12,907 nt of DNA from CAZFZT01 sp964523675 (lineage in GTDB: Bacteria > Planctomycetota > Phycisphaerae > Phycisphaerales > SM1A02): NCBI GenBank assembly GCA_964523675.1, contig CAZFZT010000088.1:1-12907 (forward strand). The letters run 5' to 3'. How positions within the stretch are numbered: the first letter of the stretch is position 1; every line of letters starts with the position of its first letter. Under the pieces are notes generated by a model. It searched no databases and was not told the DNA's origin. It saw only the letters and a program-made list of their open reading frames with translations. Of this stretch, positions 1 through 6,688 are shown one piece after another. Both the position numbers and the translations under genes were made by a program.

Positions 1-1
1 C

Positions 2-736
2 GGCGTGAGCGACTCTACTTTTGCTGGTAATGTCGCAGCAGACGACGGCGGCGCGATGCGAAGTGTCGGTTCGACCGTTCAGTCCTCAACATTTACCAGC
101 AATACCGCAATGCGAGGCGGCGCAGTCTATGGCAGCGGCATGTTTGTTATGGCCAGCGACTTCATCGACAACTCGTCGGCGCAAGGCGGTTCTGCAATCT
201 ACAACGCTTCTCCCGGAACATTGACCGTCACCGGCTCAACCTTCGCCGGCAATACCTCGACCTTCGGCTCCGGCGGCGCGATTCGAAATGCATCTGATGC
301 GTTCATCACGCAATCACTTTTCACTGGAAACACCGCCGAAGCAGGCGGCGCGATTCGAAACAGCACGGGAACCGCAATCGTCTCGAACTCAACCATTTCA
401 AAGAACACTGCCTTCAGCGGTGGCGGCATCTCAAGCGCAGCGTCTGCGAACGCCGGCTTTGAGAGTGTCGTTTTCTGCGGCAACGAGGTAGAGCATGTCG
501 CCGGTTCGTGGGCGGACCTTGGCGATAACACATTCGTCGAAGACTGCGATGTGCCGTCCGTTCCTGGCGACCTTGATGGCGACGGTGCAGTGGGTGTTCC
601 TGATCTGATTATCCTGCTCGCTACATGGGGCGAGTGCGAAACGTGCGGCCCCGCGACCTGTCCCACCGATCTAGATCACAACTGCAGCGTCGGCATTCCG
701 GACCTGCTCACTCTTCTCGCGAACTGGACCTCTTAG
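2..736 (+). CDS. Secreted beta-helix protein, 3' end, with dockerin-like tail (5' part outside window)
   Basis: The frame is open from the left edge, so only the last 244 residues are visible. They contain at least five degenerate units of about 20-25 residues with the pattern (S/T)xFxxNTAxxGGAIxN, for example TFTSNTAMRGGAVY, STFAGNTSTFGSGGAIRN and SLFTGNTAEAGGAIRN. These resemble the FxxN/GGA repeats of polymorphic outer-membrane proteins and predict a right-handed parallel beta-helix. A 17-bp direct repeat (272-288 and 344-360, 72 bp apart) shows that neighbouring units arose by duplication. From 563 to the stop is a double EF-hand/dockerin-like module: GDLDGDGAVGVPDL...LLATWG, then DLDHNCSVGIPDL...LLANW. 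The second calcium loop has C where G is usual. The same tail ends the three other secreted proteins in this window. The protein is probably exported and surface-associated; its ligand or enzymatic role, if any, is not visible. An internal GTG at 5 is not a credible start. Confidence 0.85.
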   Translation, partial: GVSDSTFAGNVAADDGGAMRSVGSTVQSSTFTSNTAMRGGAVYGSGMFVMASDFIDNSSAQGGSAIYNASPGTLTVTGSTFAGNTSTFGSGGAIRNASDAFITQSLFTGNTAEAGGAIRNSTGTAIVSNSTISKNTAFSGGGISSAASANAGFESVVFCGNEVEHVAGSWADLGDNTFVEDCDVPSVPGDLDGDGAVGVPDLIILLATWGECETCGPATCPTDLDHNCSVGIPDLLTLLANWTS

Positions 737-789
737 AGCAGCACGAGATTGGATCGGGGAGTGTGGGCGTTCCGCCTGCATGAACAACG

Positions 790-808
790 TGCGAACGGAA
801 CTTTCGCA
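790..808. other. Weak stem-loop between convergent genes
   Basis: TGCGAA (790-795) pairs with TTCGCA (803-808) around a 7-nt loop, in the 177-bp gap between the convergent beta-helix gene and pgk. A second small stem, CCGCG/CGCGG, lies at 847-864. Neither is followed by a T-run on either strand, so they are at best poor candidates for transcription ends. Confidence 0.2.
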
Positions 809-913
809 TTCCCCTCGCCGATGCAATTGTACTATGCCTGCTCTAGCCGCGACCTCAAGCGCGGTCGGATGAGCATTGCTGCAACTCGCCGCTCAGATGA
901 AGTGGATGCGCCT

Positions 914-2122
914 TTACGCATCGTCGAGCAACTCGACGGTTTCGAACGTCTTGCCTTCGAGCATTTCAAGGGATGCGCCGCCGCCGGTTGAGACGTGCGT
1001 GTACTTGTCTGCGAGCCCCCACTTGTGAACCGCCGCCGCGGTGTCGCCGCCGCCGATGATCGAGACCGCGCCAGCTGCTGTGGCCTGCGCGATCGTTTCT
1101 GCGACCTGCTTCGTTCCGACATCGAACGGCTGCGTCTCGAACGCGCCCATCGGGCCGTTCCACACGATCGTCTTCGCGTTACCAATGATGTCCGCAAACT
1201 GACCCGTCGTCTCCGGGCCGATGTCAAGGCCCATCCATCCTTCGGGGATGGATTCCTTCGTAACCTGCACAGGAGTCATGCGTGTGATCTGCTTGCCGCA
1301 CACGTGATCCCGTGGAAGGATCAGGTCGGTATGACTGGCATTGGCGTCATCCAGCATCTTCTTGACCTGCGGCACCATGCCGGCCTGCACCATGCTCGAG
1401 CCAACTTCAAAGCCAAGCGCCTTGATGCAGGTGTAGGCCATCGCCCCGCCGATGAGGATCGTATCGACGCGGCCGAGCAAATTCGTGATGGCGCCGAGCT
1501 TGTCTGAGACCTTCGCCCCGCCGAGCACTGCTACGAACGGTCGCTGTGGGTCTCTCAGCGCTTCGGAGAGGTATTGGAGTTCCTTCTGAAGCAACAGGCC
1601 AGCCACGCGCGGCTTGCCCTCCATCACCTTGGGAACCGCATACATTGAGGCGTCCTTGCGGTGGGCGGTGCCGAACGCGTCATTGCAATAGATGTCTCCA
1701 AATGCCGCGAGTTGCCGCGCAAACGACTCGTCACCCTTCTGTTCCTTGGCATAAAAGCGAAGGTTTTCGAGGAGAACGACTTCGCCCTCGCCAACCGATT
1801 CAACCGCCCCGGCCGCTTCCGACCCAACGCAGTCATTTCCGGCAAAGGCGACCTTGACTCCCGGCAGCAGTTCAGCAAGCCGATCGGCTACCGGCTTCAG
1901 CGAGAGGTCCGCTTCAAAGCCGTCACCCTCGGGTCTGCCCAGGTGGCTCATAAGGACGAGTCGCCCACCACGTTCAACAACCGATTTGATGGTCGGCAAG
2001 GCCTCGCGAATGCGTCGATCATCGGTGATCTGCTGATTCTCATCAAGCGGCACGTTGAAGTCGACACGCATGAGGACACGCTTGGCACGGACATCAATTT
2101 GATCGATCGTTCTCTTGGGCAT
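914..2122 (-). CDS. pgk: Phosphoglycerate kinase
   Basis: 402 residues, the normal bacterial length. This cytoplasmic glycolytic enzyme transfers phosphate from 1,3-bisphosphoglycerate to ADP. Substrate-binding motifs in the N-terminal domain are RVDFNVPLD (19-27), DDRRIREALPTI (34-45), SHLGRPEG (59-66), ENLRF (119-123) and NDAFGTAHR (147-155). The nucleotide-binding C-terminal domain shows VLGGAKVSDK (199-208), WNGPMGAFE (321-329), GGGDTAAAV (357-365) and STGGGASLEML (378-388). No key residue is missing. The ATG at 2122 fits the family N-terminus (MPKRTIDQIDV). The sequence just upstream on the coding strand is C/T-rich and carries no Shine-Dalgarno match. It stands alone on the minus strand, divergent from the multicopper oxidase and convergent with the beta-helix gene. 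The gene for phosphofructokinase, another glycolytic enzyme, lies at the right edge, too far away for an operon. Confidence 0.97.
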   Translation of the reverse strand: MPKRTIDQIDVRAKRVLMRVDFNVPLDENQQITDDRRIREALPTIKSVVERGGRLVLMSHLGRPEGDGFEADLSLKPVADRLAELLPGVKVAFAGNDCVGSEAAGAVESVGEGEVVLLENLRFYAKEQKGDESFARQLAAFGDIYCNDAFGTAHRKDASMYAVPKVMEGKPRVAGLLLQKELQYLSEALRDPQRPFVAVLGGAKVSDKLGAITNLLGRVDTILIGGAMAYTCIKALGFEVGSSMVQAGMVPQVKKMLDDANASHTDLILPRDHVCGKQITRMTPVQVTKESIPEGWMGLDIGPETTGQFADIIGNAKTIVWNGPMGAFETQPFDVGTKQVAETIAQATAAGAVSIIGGGDTAAAVHKWGLADKYTHVSTGGGASLEMLEGKTFETVELLDDA

Positions 2123-2170
2123 GGGGCGTGGAGGGGCGGAGGGATGAAAGCGTTAGGACGTCAGGCATCG

Positions 2171-2188
2171 AGGGAGCGATTGCTCCCT
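2171..2188. other. Perfect 7-bp inverted repeat upstream of pgk
   Basis: AGGGAGC (2171-2177) and GCTCCCT (2182-2188) flank a GATT loop, about 50 bp upstream of the pgk start codon and 245 bp upstream of the multicopper oxidase start. No T-run follows on either strand, so terminator function is unlikely. It could be a 5'-leader hairpin of pgk or an operator. It is the only clear dyad in the 311-bp divergent intergenic region, which otherwise holds the multicopper oxidase promoter and leader. Confidence 0.35.
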
Positions 2189-2313
2189 GTGCTCGGTTCG
2201 GCCGGATGATATGGGAACGGCTAAGCCCCTGCCACCGCAATCGGCCTGTAACGGCTGTTCATGGCTGGCGGTCCGGTAACGACTTGCATGTGGAAATCTC
2301 GGGGATCGTTTTG

Positions 2314-2342
2314 TTGACCTCGTGCGAATGGTGCCCCATACT
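2314..2342 (+). promoter_or_regulatory. Candidate sigma-70-type promoter of the multicopper oxidase gene
   Basis: TTGACC (2314-2319, 5 of 6 consensus matches) and CATACT (2337-2342, 4 of 6) are separated by exactly 17 bp, about 90 bp upstream of the chosen ATG. A transcript would begin near 2349. That lies well downstream of position 2128, where the open frame starts, and supports translation from 2434 rather than from the upstream part of the frame. Confidence 0.45.
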
Positions 2343-2402
2343 CGCAGTTTCTCGCTCAACGCGATCAATCTCGCCCCTGGTTGCTGCAATTGCCTTTGTT
2401 GA

Positions 2403-2433
2403 TCACCCCTTTCGGAGAAGAGAAGAGGAAGAG
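2403..2433 (+). promoter_or_regulatory. Leader box and purine-rich ribosome binding region of the multicopper oxidase gene
   Basis: ACCCCTTTCGGAGAAGAG (2405-2422) is followed by a purine-only stretch up to the ATG, which includes AGGA close enough to act as the Shine-Dalgarno. The ACC..TT.CGGAG.A pattern recurs before both paralogue genes downstream. Here, unlike there, CGGAG (2413-2417) sits 16 nt from the start codon. Confidence 0.4.
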
Positions 2434-4068
2434 ATGGTATCCATTCACACTTCGTTACGAACCGCATTTACCGTCACTTGTGTCGTCGCTGCGCTGCCAG
2501 CCGCCGCCGCCGCCGCCGACACCGTTTCGATTGAACTGCGGGCTGCCCCGCGCCAGCAGCACATACGCCCGGGCCAATCGACCGATGTGTGGGCATTCGA
2601 AGGCACACTCCTCGAAGGGCCGGCCGGTGCCCTCCAGACAATTCCGAACTCCTACCTCGGGCCGATCATCCGCGTTCACAAAGGCGATCGCCTCAACATC
2701 ACCTTCATCAACAATCTGCCCGACGAATCGATCGTGCATTGGCACGGCATGGATGTGCCTTCCATCATGGACGGCCATCCGCACGACGCCATCGGCACAG
2801 GTGAAGTCAAAGAGTACACCTACGAGATCATCAATCGCGCGGGCACCTACTGGTTCCACCCGCATCCGCACGGCGCCACCGGCCTGCAGGTGATGCGCGG
2901 CCTTGCTGGCATGTTGATCGTTTCCGATGATGAAGAGCAGGCGCTTGATCTTCCCAGCGGTGAGTTCGAGTTGCCGCTCATCCTGCAGGATCGCCGCTTC
3001 GACGCAAACAACCAGTTCATCTACCAGATGTCGATGGCTGGGTATCTCGGCGATCACATCCTTGTGAACGGCCAGCCCGACTATTCCGTCTCCGCTGCGA
3101 CGCGCATGTATCGCCTGCGCATTCTCAACGGCTCCAATGCCCGCATCTATAAACTTGCCTGGAGTGATGGCACGCCCGTGACCGTCATCGCCACCGACGG
3201 CGGGCTGCTGGAGGAGCCGGTCACCCGGCCGTATGTCATGCTTGCCCCCGGCGAGCGCATCGAAGTGTGGGCGGACTTCACTGGTTACGAGGTCGGTACG
3301 CAGGTGAAACTCAAGTCGCTTGCATTCCAAGGCGGGGGCGGTGGGTCGCCGACGCTTCCCAACGGCTCCGAGTTTGAGATCATGGAGTTCTCGATCGACC
3401 GCGCGGAGCGTGAAACCCGCGTCCTCCCGGCCGTTCTTTCGGACCTTGAGCGACTTCAGATGAGCGAGGTCACCAATGCGGAAAACCCGCGCACGTTTCC
3501 GCTCACTTTCGAGCTCGGACAGTGGCTGATCAACGGCGCGCCGTATGACATGCACGGCGTTGCAGAGAATGAAATGACCACGACGAACACGCTCGAAATC
3601 TGGAAGTTCACCAACACCGATACGGATATGGTCACCCTGCCGCACCCGATCCACGCGCACGGCGCGCCGTACCAGGTGTACAGCAGGTCGATCCTGCCGC
3701 AATTCGCCGCGAACTACGCGACGGTGAGCGAAGGGTACGTCGATGACGGCTGGGAGGACACGATTCTGCTCATGCCCGGCGAGAGCATCACGCTCCTGAA
3801 GCGCACCAGCCGATATCCCGGCATGTTCCTCTTTCACTGCCACAACCTCGAACACGAGGACATGGGCATGATGCGCAACTACATGCTCATGAAAACATGC
3901 CCCGGCGACATCAACGACGACGGGTCGGTCGGCGTGCCCGATCTACTTGAACTGCTCAGCGCATGGGGCGCAAACCCCGGCAGTCTCGCCGACATCAATC
4001 AGGACGAAACCGTCGGCGTGCCGGACCTGCTCGAACTGCTCAGCGGCTGGGGCGCATGCCCTGAGTGA
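2434..4068 (+). CDS. Secreted three-domain multicopper oxidase with dockerin-like tail
   Basis: 544 residues from the ATG at 2434, chosen because it gives a clean signal peptide (Ala-rich, ending near ALPAAAAAA before DTVS) and has a purine-rich ribosome site; the frame is open further upstream but that part is not credible. All four copper motifs are present: HWHG (102-105), HPHPHG (142-147), HPIHAHG (404-410) and HCHNLEHEDMGMM (468-480). The T1 ligands are C469 and H474, with axial M479. The last motif resembles that of CueO, CotA and bilirubin oxidase. The enzyme should oxidise a phenolic, metal or other one-electron donor and reduce O2 to water outside the cytoplasmic membrane; the substrate cannot be read from sequence. 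Residues 489-544 are an added double dockerin-like module (GDINDDGSVGVPDLLELL and DINQDETVGVPDLLELL), absent from ordinary oxidases of this family and shared with its neighbours. Confidence 0.93.
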   Translation: MVSIHTSLRTAFTVTCVVAALPAAAAAADTVSIELRAAPRQQHIRPGQSTDVWAFEGTLLEGPAGALQTIPNSYLGPIIRVHKGDRLNITFINNLPDESIVHWHGMDVPSIMDGHPHDAIGTGEVKEYTYEIINRAGTYWFHPHPHGATGLQVMRGLAGMLIVSDDEEQALDLPSGEFELPLILQDRRFDANNQFIYQMSMAGYLGDHILVNGQPDYSVSAATRMYRLRILNGSNARIYKLAWSDGTPVTVIATDGGLLEEPVTRPYVMLAPGERIEVWADFTGYEVGTQVKLKSLAFQGGGGGSPTLPNGSEFEIMEFSIDRAERETRVLPAVLSDLERLQMSEVTNAENPRTFPLTFELGQWLINGAPYDMHGVAENEMTTTNTLEIWKFTNTDTDMVTLPHPIHAHGAPYQVYSRSILPQFAANYATVSEGYVDDGWEDTILLMPGESITLLKRTSRYPGMFLFHCHNLEHEDMGMMRNYMLMKTCPGDINDDGSVGVPDLLELLSAWGANPGSLADINQDETVGVPDLLELLSGWGACPE

Positions 4069-4100
4069 ATAGGCCCTTTGCCCGATGAATAGCAGCCAAA

Positions 4101-4125
4101 AGCCGCGTGGCGGAAGCCCGCGGTT
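4101..4125 (+). other. Stem-loop with GGAA tetraloop downstream of the multicopper oxidase gene
   Basis: CCGCG (4103-4107) pairs with CGCGG (4119-4123), and GGC (4109-4111) with GCC (4116-4118), around a GGAA (GNRA-type) loop with T4108 bulged. An outer G-U and A-U pair can extend the stem. It lies 33 nt after the stop codon but has no T-run, so it may protect the 3' end or act with Rho rather than as an intrinsic terminator. Confidence 0.35.
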
Positions 4126-4183
4126 ATGCGCTGGCAATCGGGGATCGGCAACGGGCCAACCGCCAAAGGCCAACAGCCATGAC

Positions 4184-4212
4184 TTGACCCACCAATCCGA
4201 AACCCGTAGAGT
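4184..4212 (+). promoter_or_regulatory. Candidate promoter of the first propeller paralogue
   Basis: TTGACC (4184-4189) and TAGAGT (4207-4212) are 17 bp apart. The -35 hexamer is identical to that proposed for the multicopper oxidase gene. The predicted start, near 4219, would give a leader of about 63 nt that begins right at the GGACC/GGTCC stem described next. Confidence 0.4.
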
Positions 4213-4221
4213 TCGCTCAGC

Positions 4222-4282
4222 GGACCCTGTGGGGGCGGTCCCTTCAGGGAAGCGGCAAACACCTTCTGCGGAGGAGTGCAAC
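4222..4282 (+). promoter_or_regulatory. Structured leader of the first propeller paralogue
   Basis: GGACC (4222-4226) can pair with GGTCC (4237-4241), or TCCC (4239-4242) can pair with GGGA (4247-4250) around TTCA; the two stems share bases and exclude each other. After them come GGCAAACACCTT (4253-4264) and GCGGAGGAG, whose GGAGG (4270-4274) is a good Shine-Dalgarno 8 nt before the ATG. The order small hairpin, GGC.AAC, ACCTT, CGGAG, ATG is repeated before the second paralogue although the surrounding DNA differs. Confidence 0.45.
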
Positions 4283-6448
4283 ATGTACAAGTTACGAGCT
4301 ATTCGAACGGCCATCGCGTCGGCGGCAATTGCTGCGCCGATGGCGATCTTCACCAATTCACATGCTGATGAAACATGCACGCCACGGTGGGATGATCCCA
4401 TCGGCCTGCCGGGCGCGTTCAATCCGCCGATTCCGCTGTATGAACAGGTCATACACAAGGTGGCGGTCGCCGCTGATCTTGATGGTGACGGCGATGCACT
4501 GTACGTCGCCGGTAAGTTCACACATCTGGGCGGCGTCGAAGTCAATGGCATCGCAAAATGGAACCCGCAGACGCAGACTTTTTCGCCGCTGGGACAGGGG
4601 CTTGTGCTGACCTCCCATTTCAGCACTACCTCGGTCCACTCAATCGTTACCTTCGATGACGGTTCGGGACGTGCGATTTATGTATCGGGTACGTTCGAAG
4701 TGCCCGGCGTTCCGGGCGCAAAGAACATCGCGCGGTGGGATGGTGAGGAATGGTCCGCCGTCGGTCAGCAGGAAGTGTATGAAGTCGGCGATCTGATCGT
4801 GTTTGATGATGGCACCGGTGCTGCGCTCTACACCGTCGCATGGCCCGCCAAGGGCAAATACCTTGCCAAGTGGAATCCGAATGCGCAGGAATGGTCGTTG
4901 TTGGGCCAGCCCATCCAGAGCCTCGGAGGGCACTCGGACTCGCTTGTGCTGACAACTTTTGACGATGGGAACGGCTCGGCACTTTATGCCGGCGGCAGCT
5001 TTTTCGTCGTGGATGAGCTCACATTGACCTTCGGACCCATCATGGGCGTAGCCCGCTGGGATCATGTCAAGCAAGAGTGGACTCCCGTTGGAGGTGGCGT
5101 CTCCCCCACCGTCTACGCGCTGGCGGTCTACAACGACGGCAGCGGCGATGCGCTGTACGTTGCTGGGGATTTCTATACCGCTTGCCATTCCGACCAAGAC
5201 TGCATTGCGGTCAATAACATCGCGCGGTGGGATGGCAAGGAGTGGACGGATGTCGGCGGCGGCTTGGACGGGGGTTCTGATGACGTGCGGTCGCTTGCGG
5301 TCTTTGACGATGGCACTGGCGAGGCGCTCTACGCCGGCGGCCAATTTCAAATGGCAGGCGGACAGCCCGCGAATGGTTTTGCGAAATGGGACGGCGAGCA
5401 GTGGACGCCTATCCCGCTTGTCGCGAACCAGAATCTGTTTTCCCTCACAGCGTTCGACAACAACGGTTTACACGAGTCACGGCTCTACGCGGGCGGCGGC
5501 TTCTACGCCGTTGGCAAAGTGCCCGCCTTCAACCTTGCCGGTCTTACATGCCGACCCACCTGTCCCGAAGCAGAGCACGAATGTGGCGATGTCGGCGAGA
5601 CGCCGGGTTGCGTCAGTTTCGGCTGCGCGAATCAGGTCGCCAGGATCGATCCGACCTGTTGCATTGAAGACTGGCATGCGAGTTGCGCTGCGCTCGCCGC
5701 CGATCTCTGCGAGACCTATCAGCTTGATGACGGATCAACCGACTGGCTTTTCACTGTGCAGATTGCGACGCATACCATTTACATTAATGAGTTTACGTCC
5801 CGCGCCGGCGCAGAAGCTCTTGATGAGGTTCTGATCGACTTTTGGCCGGACCACGCCGAAACTTGGGACACGGCGGAACTTATCAGCGACCTACCGATGA
5901 CGTTGTACCTTTGGCGCGACGCCGTCGGCGAAGGCAATCCGGCCGATGCTGTACTCATCGCTTCACAAGAAATCATTGCAGGGCCGTGGATGGCCGCTCC
6001 GGTTTCCATCGAGATTGATCCGGCGTACGTCGGGCCGGCTGGCAGCCGCTTCTTCATCGGCCTGCAGCTTGAGATGCCAAGTCAGTTCAAGGTCGTGTCA
6101 CTCGACGTAAGCGCGCCTTCGAGCAGAAGTTGGATCGTGGCGTCGAATACGATGATCGATCCAGCCGACATCGGAGCGACGGCGTTTGTCATTGAACGGC
6201 TCGACAATGACAGCACGTTCCCAGTGAACGGCAACTTTCCAATCCGCGCAAACGGCTTCGCCTTCACGCCTGCGCCCGGCGACCTCGATTACGACGGCTC
6301 CGTGAATGTAAGTGACCTGTTGCTCCTGCTCCAAGCATGGGGTCCATGCACCATGCCCACCTACTGCCCCGCCGATCTCACCGGCGACGGCACGACAGGC
6401 GTGGCTGATCTTCTTGAGTTGCTCAGTGGCTGGAATGCAGGTTCATGA
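4283..6448 (+). CDS. Secreted seven-repeat beta-propeller protein with DPTCC module and dockerin-like tail (copy 1)
   Basis: 721 residues from the ATG at 4283, set by GGAGG and by a signal peptide (residues 1-28, cleavage near SHA/DE). Residues 30 to about 420 contain seven repeats of roughly 45-55 residues with the pattern FDDGxGxALYxxGxF...IARWDGxxWxxVGxGL; the seventh lacks the Trp half. Seven units suggest a seven-bladed beta-propeller related in style to Kelch or delta-60 repeats. Residues 423 to about 475 are Cys-rich with IDPTCCIEDWHASC (455-468), a motif common in secreted planctomycete and myxobacterial proteins. Next is a beta-rich domain (about 480-660; DDGSTDW, YLWRDAVGEGNPADAVL, YVGPAGSRFFIGL), which I cannot assign to a named family. 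The end (665-721) is a double dockerin-like module. There are no catalytic residues I can name; adhesion, glycan binding or scaffold roles are possible. A tandem paralogue follows after 240 bp. Confidence 0.85.
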   Translation: MYKLRAIRTAIASAAIAAPMAIFTNSHADETCTPRWDDPIGLPGAFNPPIPLYEQVIHKVAVAADLDGDGDALYVAGKFTHLGGVEVNGIAKWNPQTQTFSPLGQGLVLTSHFSTTSVHSIVTFDDGSGRAIYVSGTFEVPGVPGAKNIARWDGEEWSAVGQQEVYEVGDLIVFDDGTGAALYTVAWPAKGKYLAKWNPNAQEWSLLGQPIQSLGGHSDSLVLTTFDDGNGSALYAGGSFFVVDELTLTFGPIMGVARWDHVKQEWTPVGGGVSPTVYALAVYNDGSGDALYVAGDFYTACHSDQDCIAVNNIARWDGKEWTDVGGGLDGGSDDVRSLAVFDDGTGEALYAGGQFQMAGGQPANGFAKWDGEQWTPIPLVANQNLFSLTAFDNNGLHESRLYAGGGFYAVGKVPAFNLAGLTCRPTCPEAEHECGDVGETPGCVSFGCANQVARIDPTCCIEDWHASCAALAADLCETYQLDDGSTDWLFTVQIATHTIYINEFTSRAGAEALDEVLIDFWPDHAETWDTAELISDLPMTLYLWRDAVGEGNPADAVLIASQEIIAGPWMAAPVSIEIDPAYVGPAGSRFFIGLQLEMPSQFKVVSLDVSAPSSRSWIVASNTMIDPADIGATAFVIERLDNDSTFPVNGNFPIRANGFAFTPAPGDLDYDGSVNVSDLLLLLQAWGPCTMPTYCPADLTGDGTTGVADLLELLSGWNAGS
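4362..4607 (+). repeat. 246-bp perfect direct repeat, 5' block, copy 1
   Basis: Base-for-base identical to 6768-7013. It begins in codon 27, at the signal-peptidase site, and ends at codon 109, so residues 28-108 of the two paralogues are the same, including every third-position base. Both edges are sharp: the signal peptides and the sequence after the block differ clearly. Confidence 0.95.
6226..6391 (+). repeat. 166-bp perfect direct repeat, 3' block, copy 1
   Basis: Identical to 8623-8788. It covers the end of the beta-rich domain and the first dockerin-like loop, and stops inside the second loop (after GDG), where the two proteins diverge (TTGVADLLELL versus SVSVPDLLMLL). Confidence 0.95.
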
Positions 6449-6549
6449 ACTAGACACCAGGAGCACTGAACCGAAGAGCAAACTCGGGCACAGCTCAATT
6501 TCGAAAAAAAGGCTTCTTTGCGCGCAATCTCCATACGGACCTGGCATAT

Positions 6550-6559
6550 CTACATGTAG
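6550..6559. other. 10-bp perfect palindrome in the intergenic region
   Basis: CTACATGTAG lies about 130 bp upstream of the second paralogue. It is a perfect dyad but short, so chance is possible. The 240-bp region 6449-6688 contains no credible gene; its content is this palindrome, the dyad at 6604-6617 and the leader at 6619-6688. Confidence 0.3.
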
Positions 6560-6603
6560 CGACCTGCGCGACTTGAACGCAACCTCTCAGGGACCCCAAT
6601 GTG

Positions 6604-6617
6604 ACGACAGCTGTCGT
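6604..6617. promoter_or_regulatory. 14-bp perfect dyad, possible operator, before the second paralogue
   Basis: ACGACAGCTGTCGT is a perfect palindrome; allowing one mismatch the symmetry extends over 6601-6620. It lies about 70 nt before the ATG, either at a promoter or at the start of the leader. A weak -35-like TTGAAC is at 6573-6578 without a convincing -10. No counterpart exists upstream of the first paralogue. Confidence 0.4.
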
Positions 6618-6618
6618 G

Positions 6619-6688
6619 ACTCCCCGCTCGGAGTAGCGGTATCGAACTCCCTTCGGGACTGGCGAACTACCTTACGGAGAATTGAAAC
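6619..6688 (+). promoter_or_regulatory. Structured leader of the second propeller paralogue
   Basis: ACTCC (6619-6623) can pair with GGAGT (6630-6634), or CCGCT (6624-6628) with AGCGG (6635-6639); these are alternative stems. Then TCCC (6648-6651) and GGGA (6655-6658) form a small hairpin with loop TTC, followed by GGCGAACTACCTTACGGAG; GGAGA there is the Shine-Dalgarno. The last 45 nt parallel the leader of the first paralogue. Confidence 0.45.

Noticed and set aside
2128..2433. Upstream part of the multicopper oxidase frame
   Set aside because: It would place about 100 non-family residues before a clean signal peptide, and the best promoter lies inside it at 2314-2342.
2455..3855. 466-residue minus-strand open frame opposite the multicopper oxidase
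   Set aside because: It is a G+C-driven shadow of a gene whose plus-strand product has every family motif; the antisense product has no recognisable domain.
4085..4282. Upstream part of the frame of the first propeller gene
   Set aside because: It overlaps the promoter candidate and structured leader, whereas the ATG at 4283 has a strong Shine-Dalgarno and a signal peptide.
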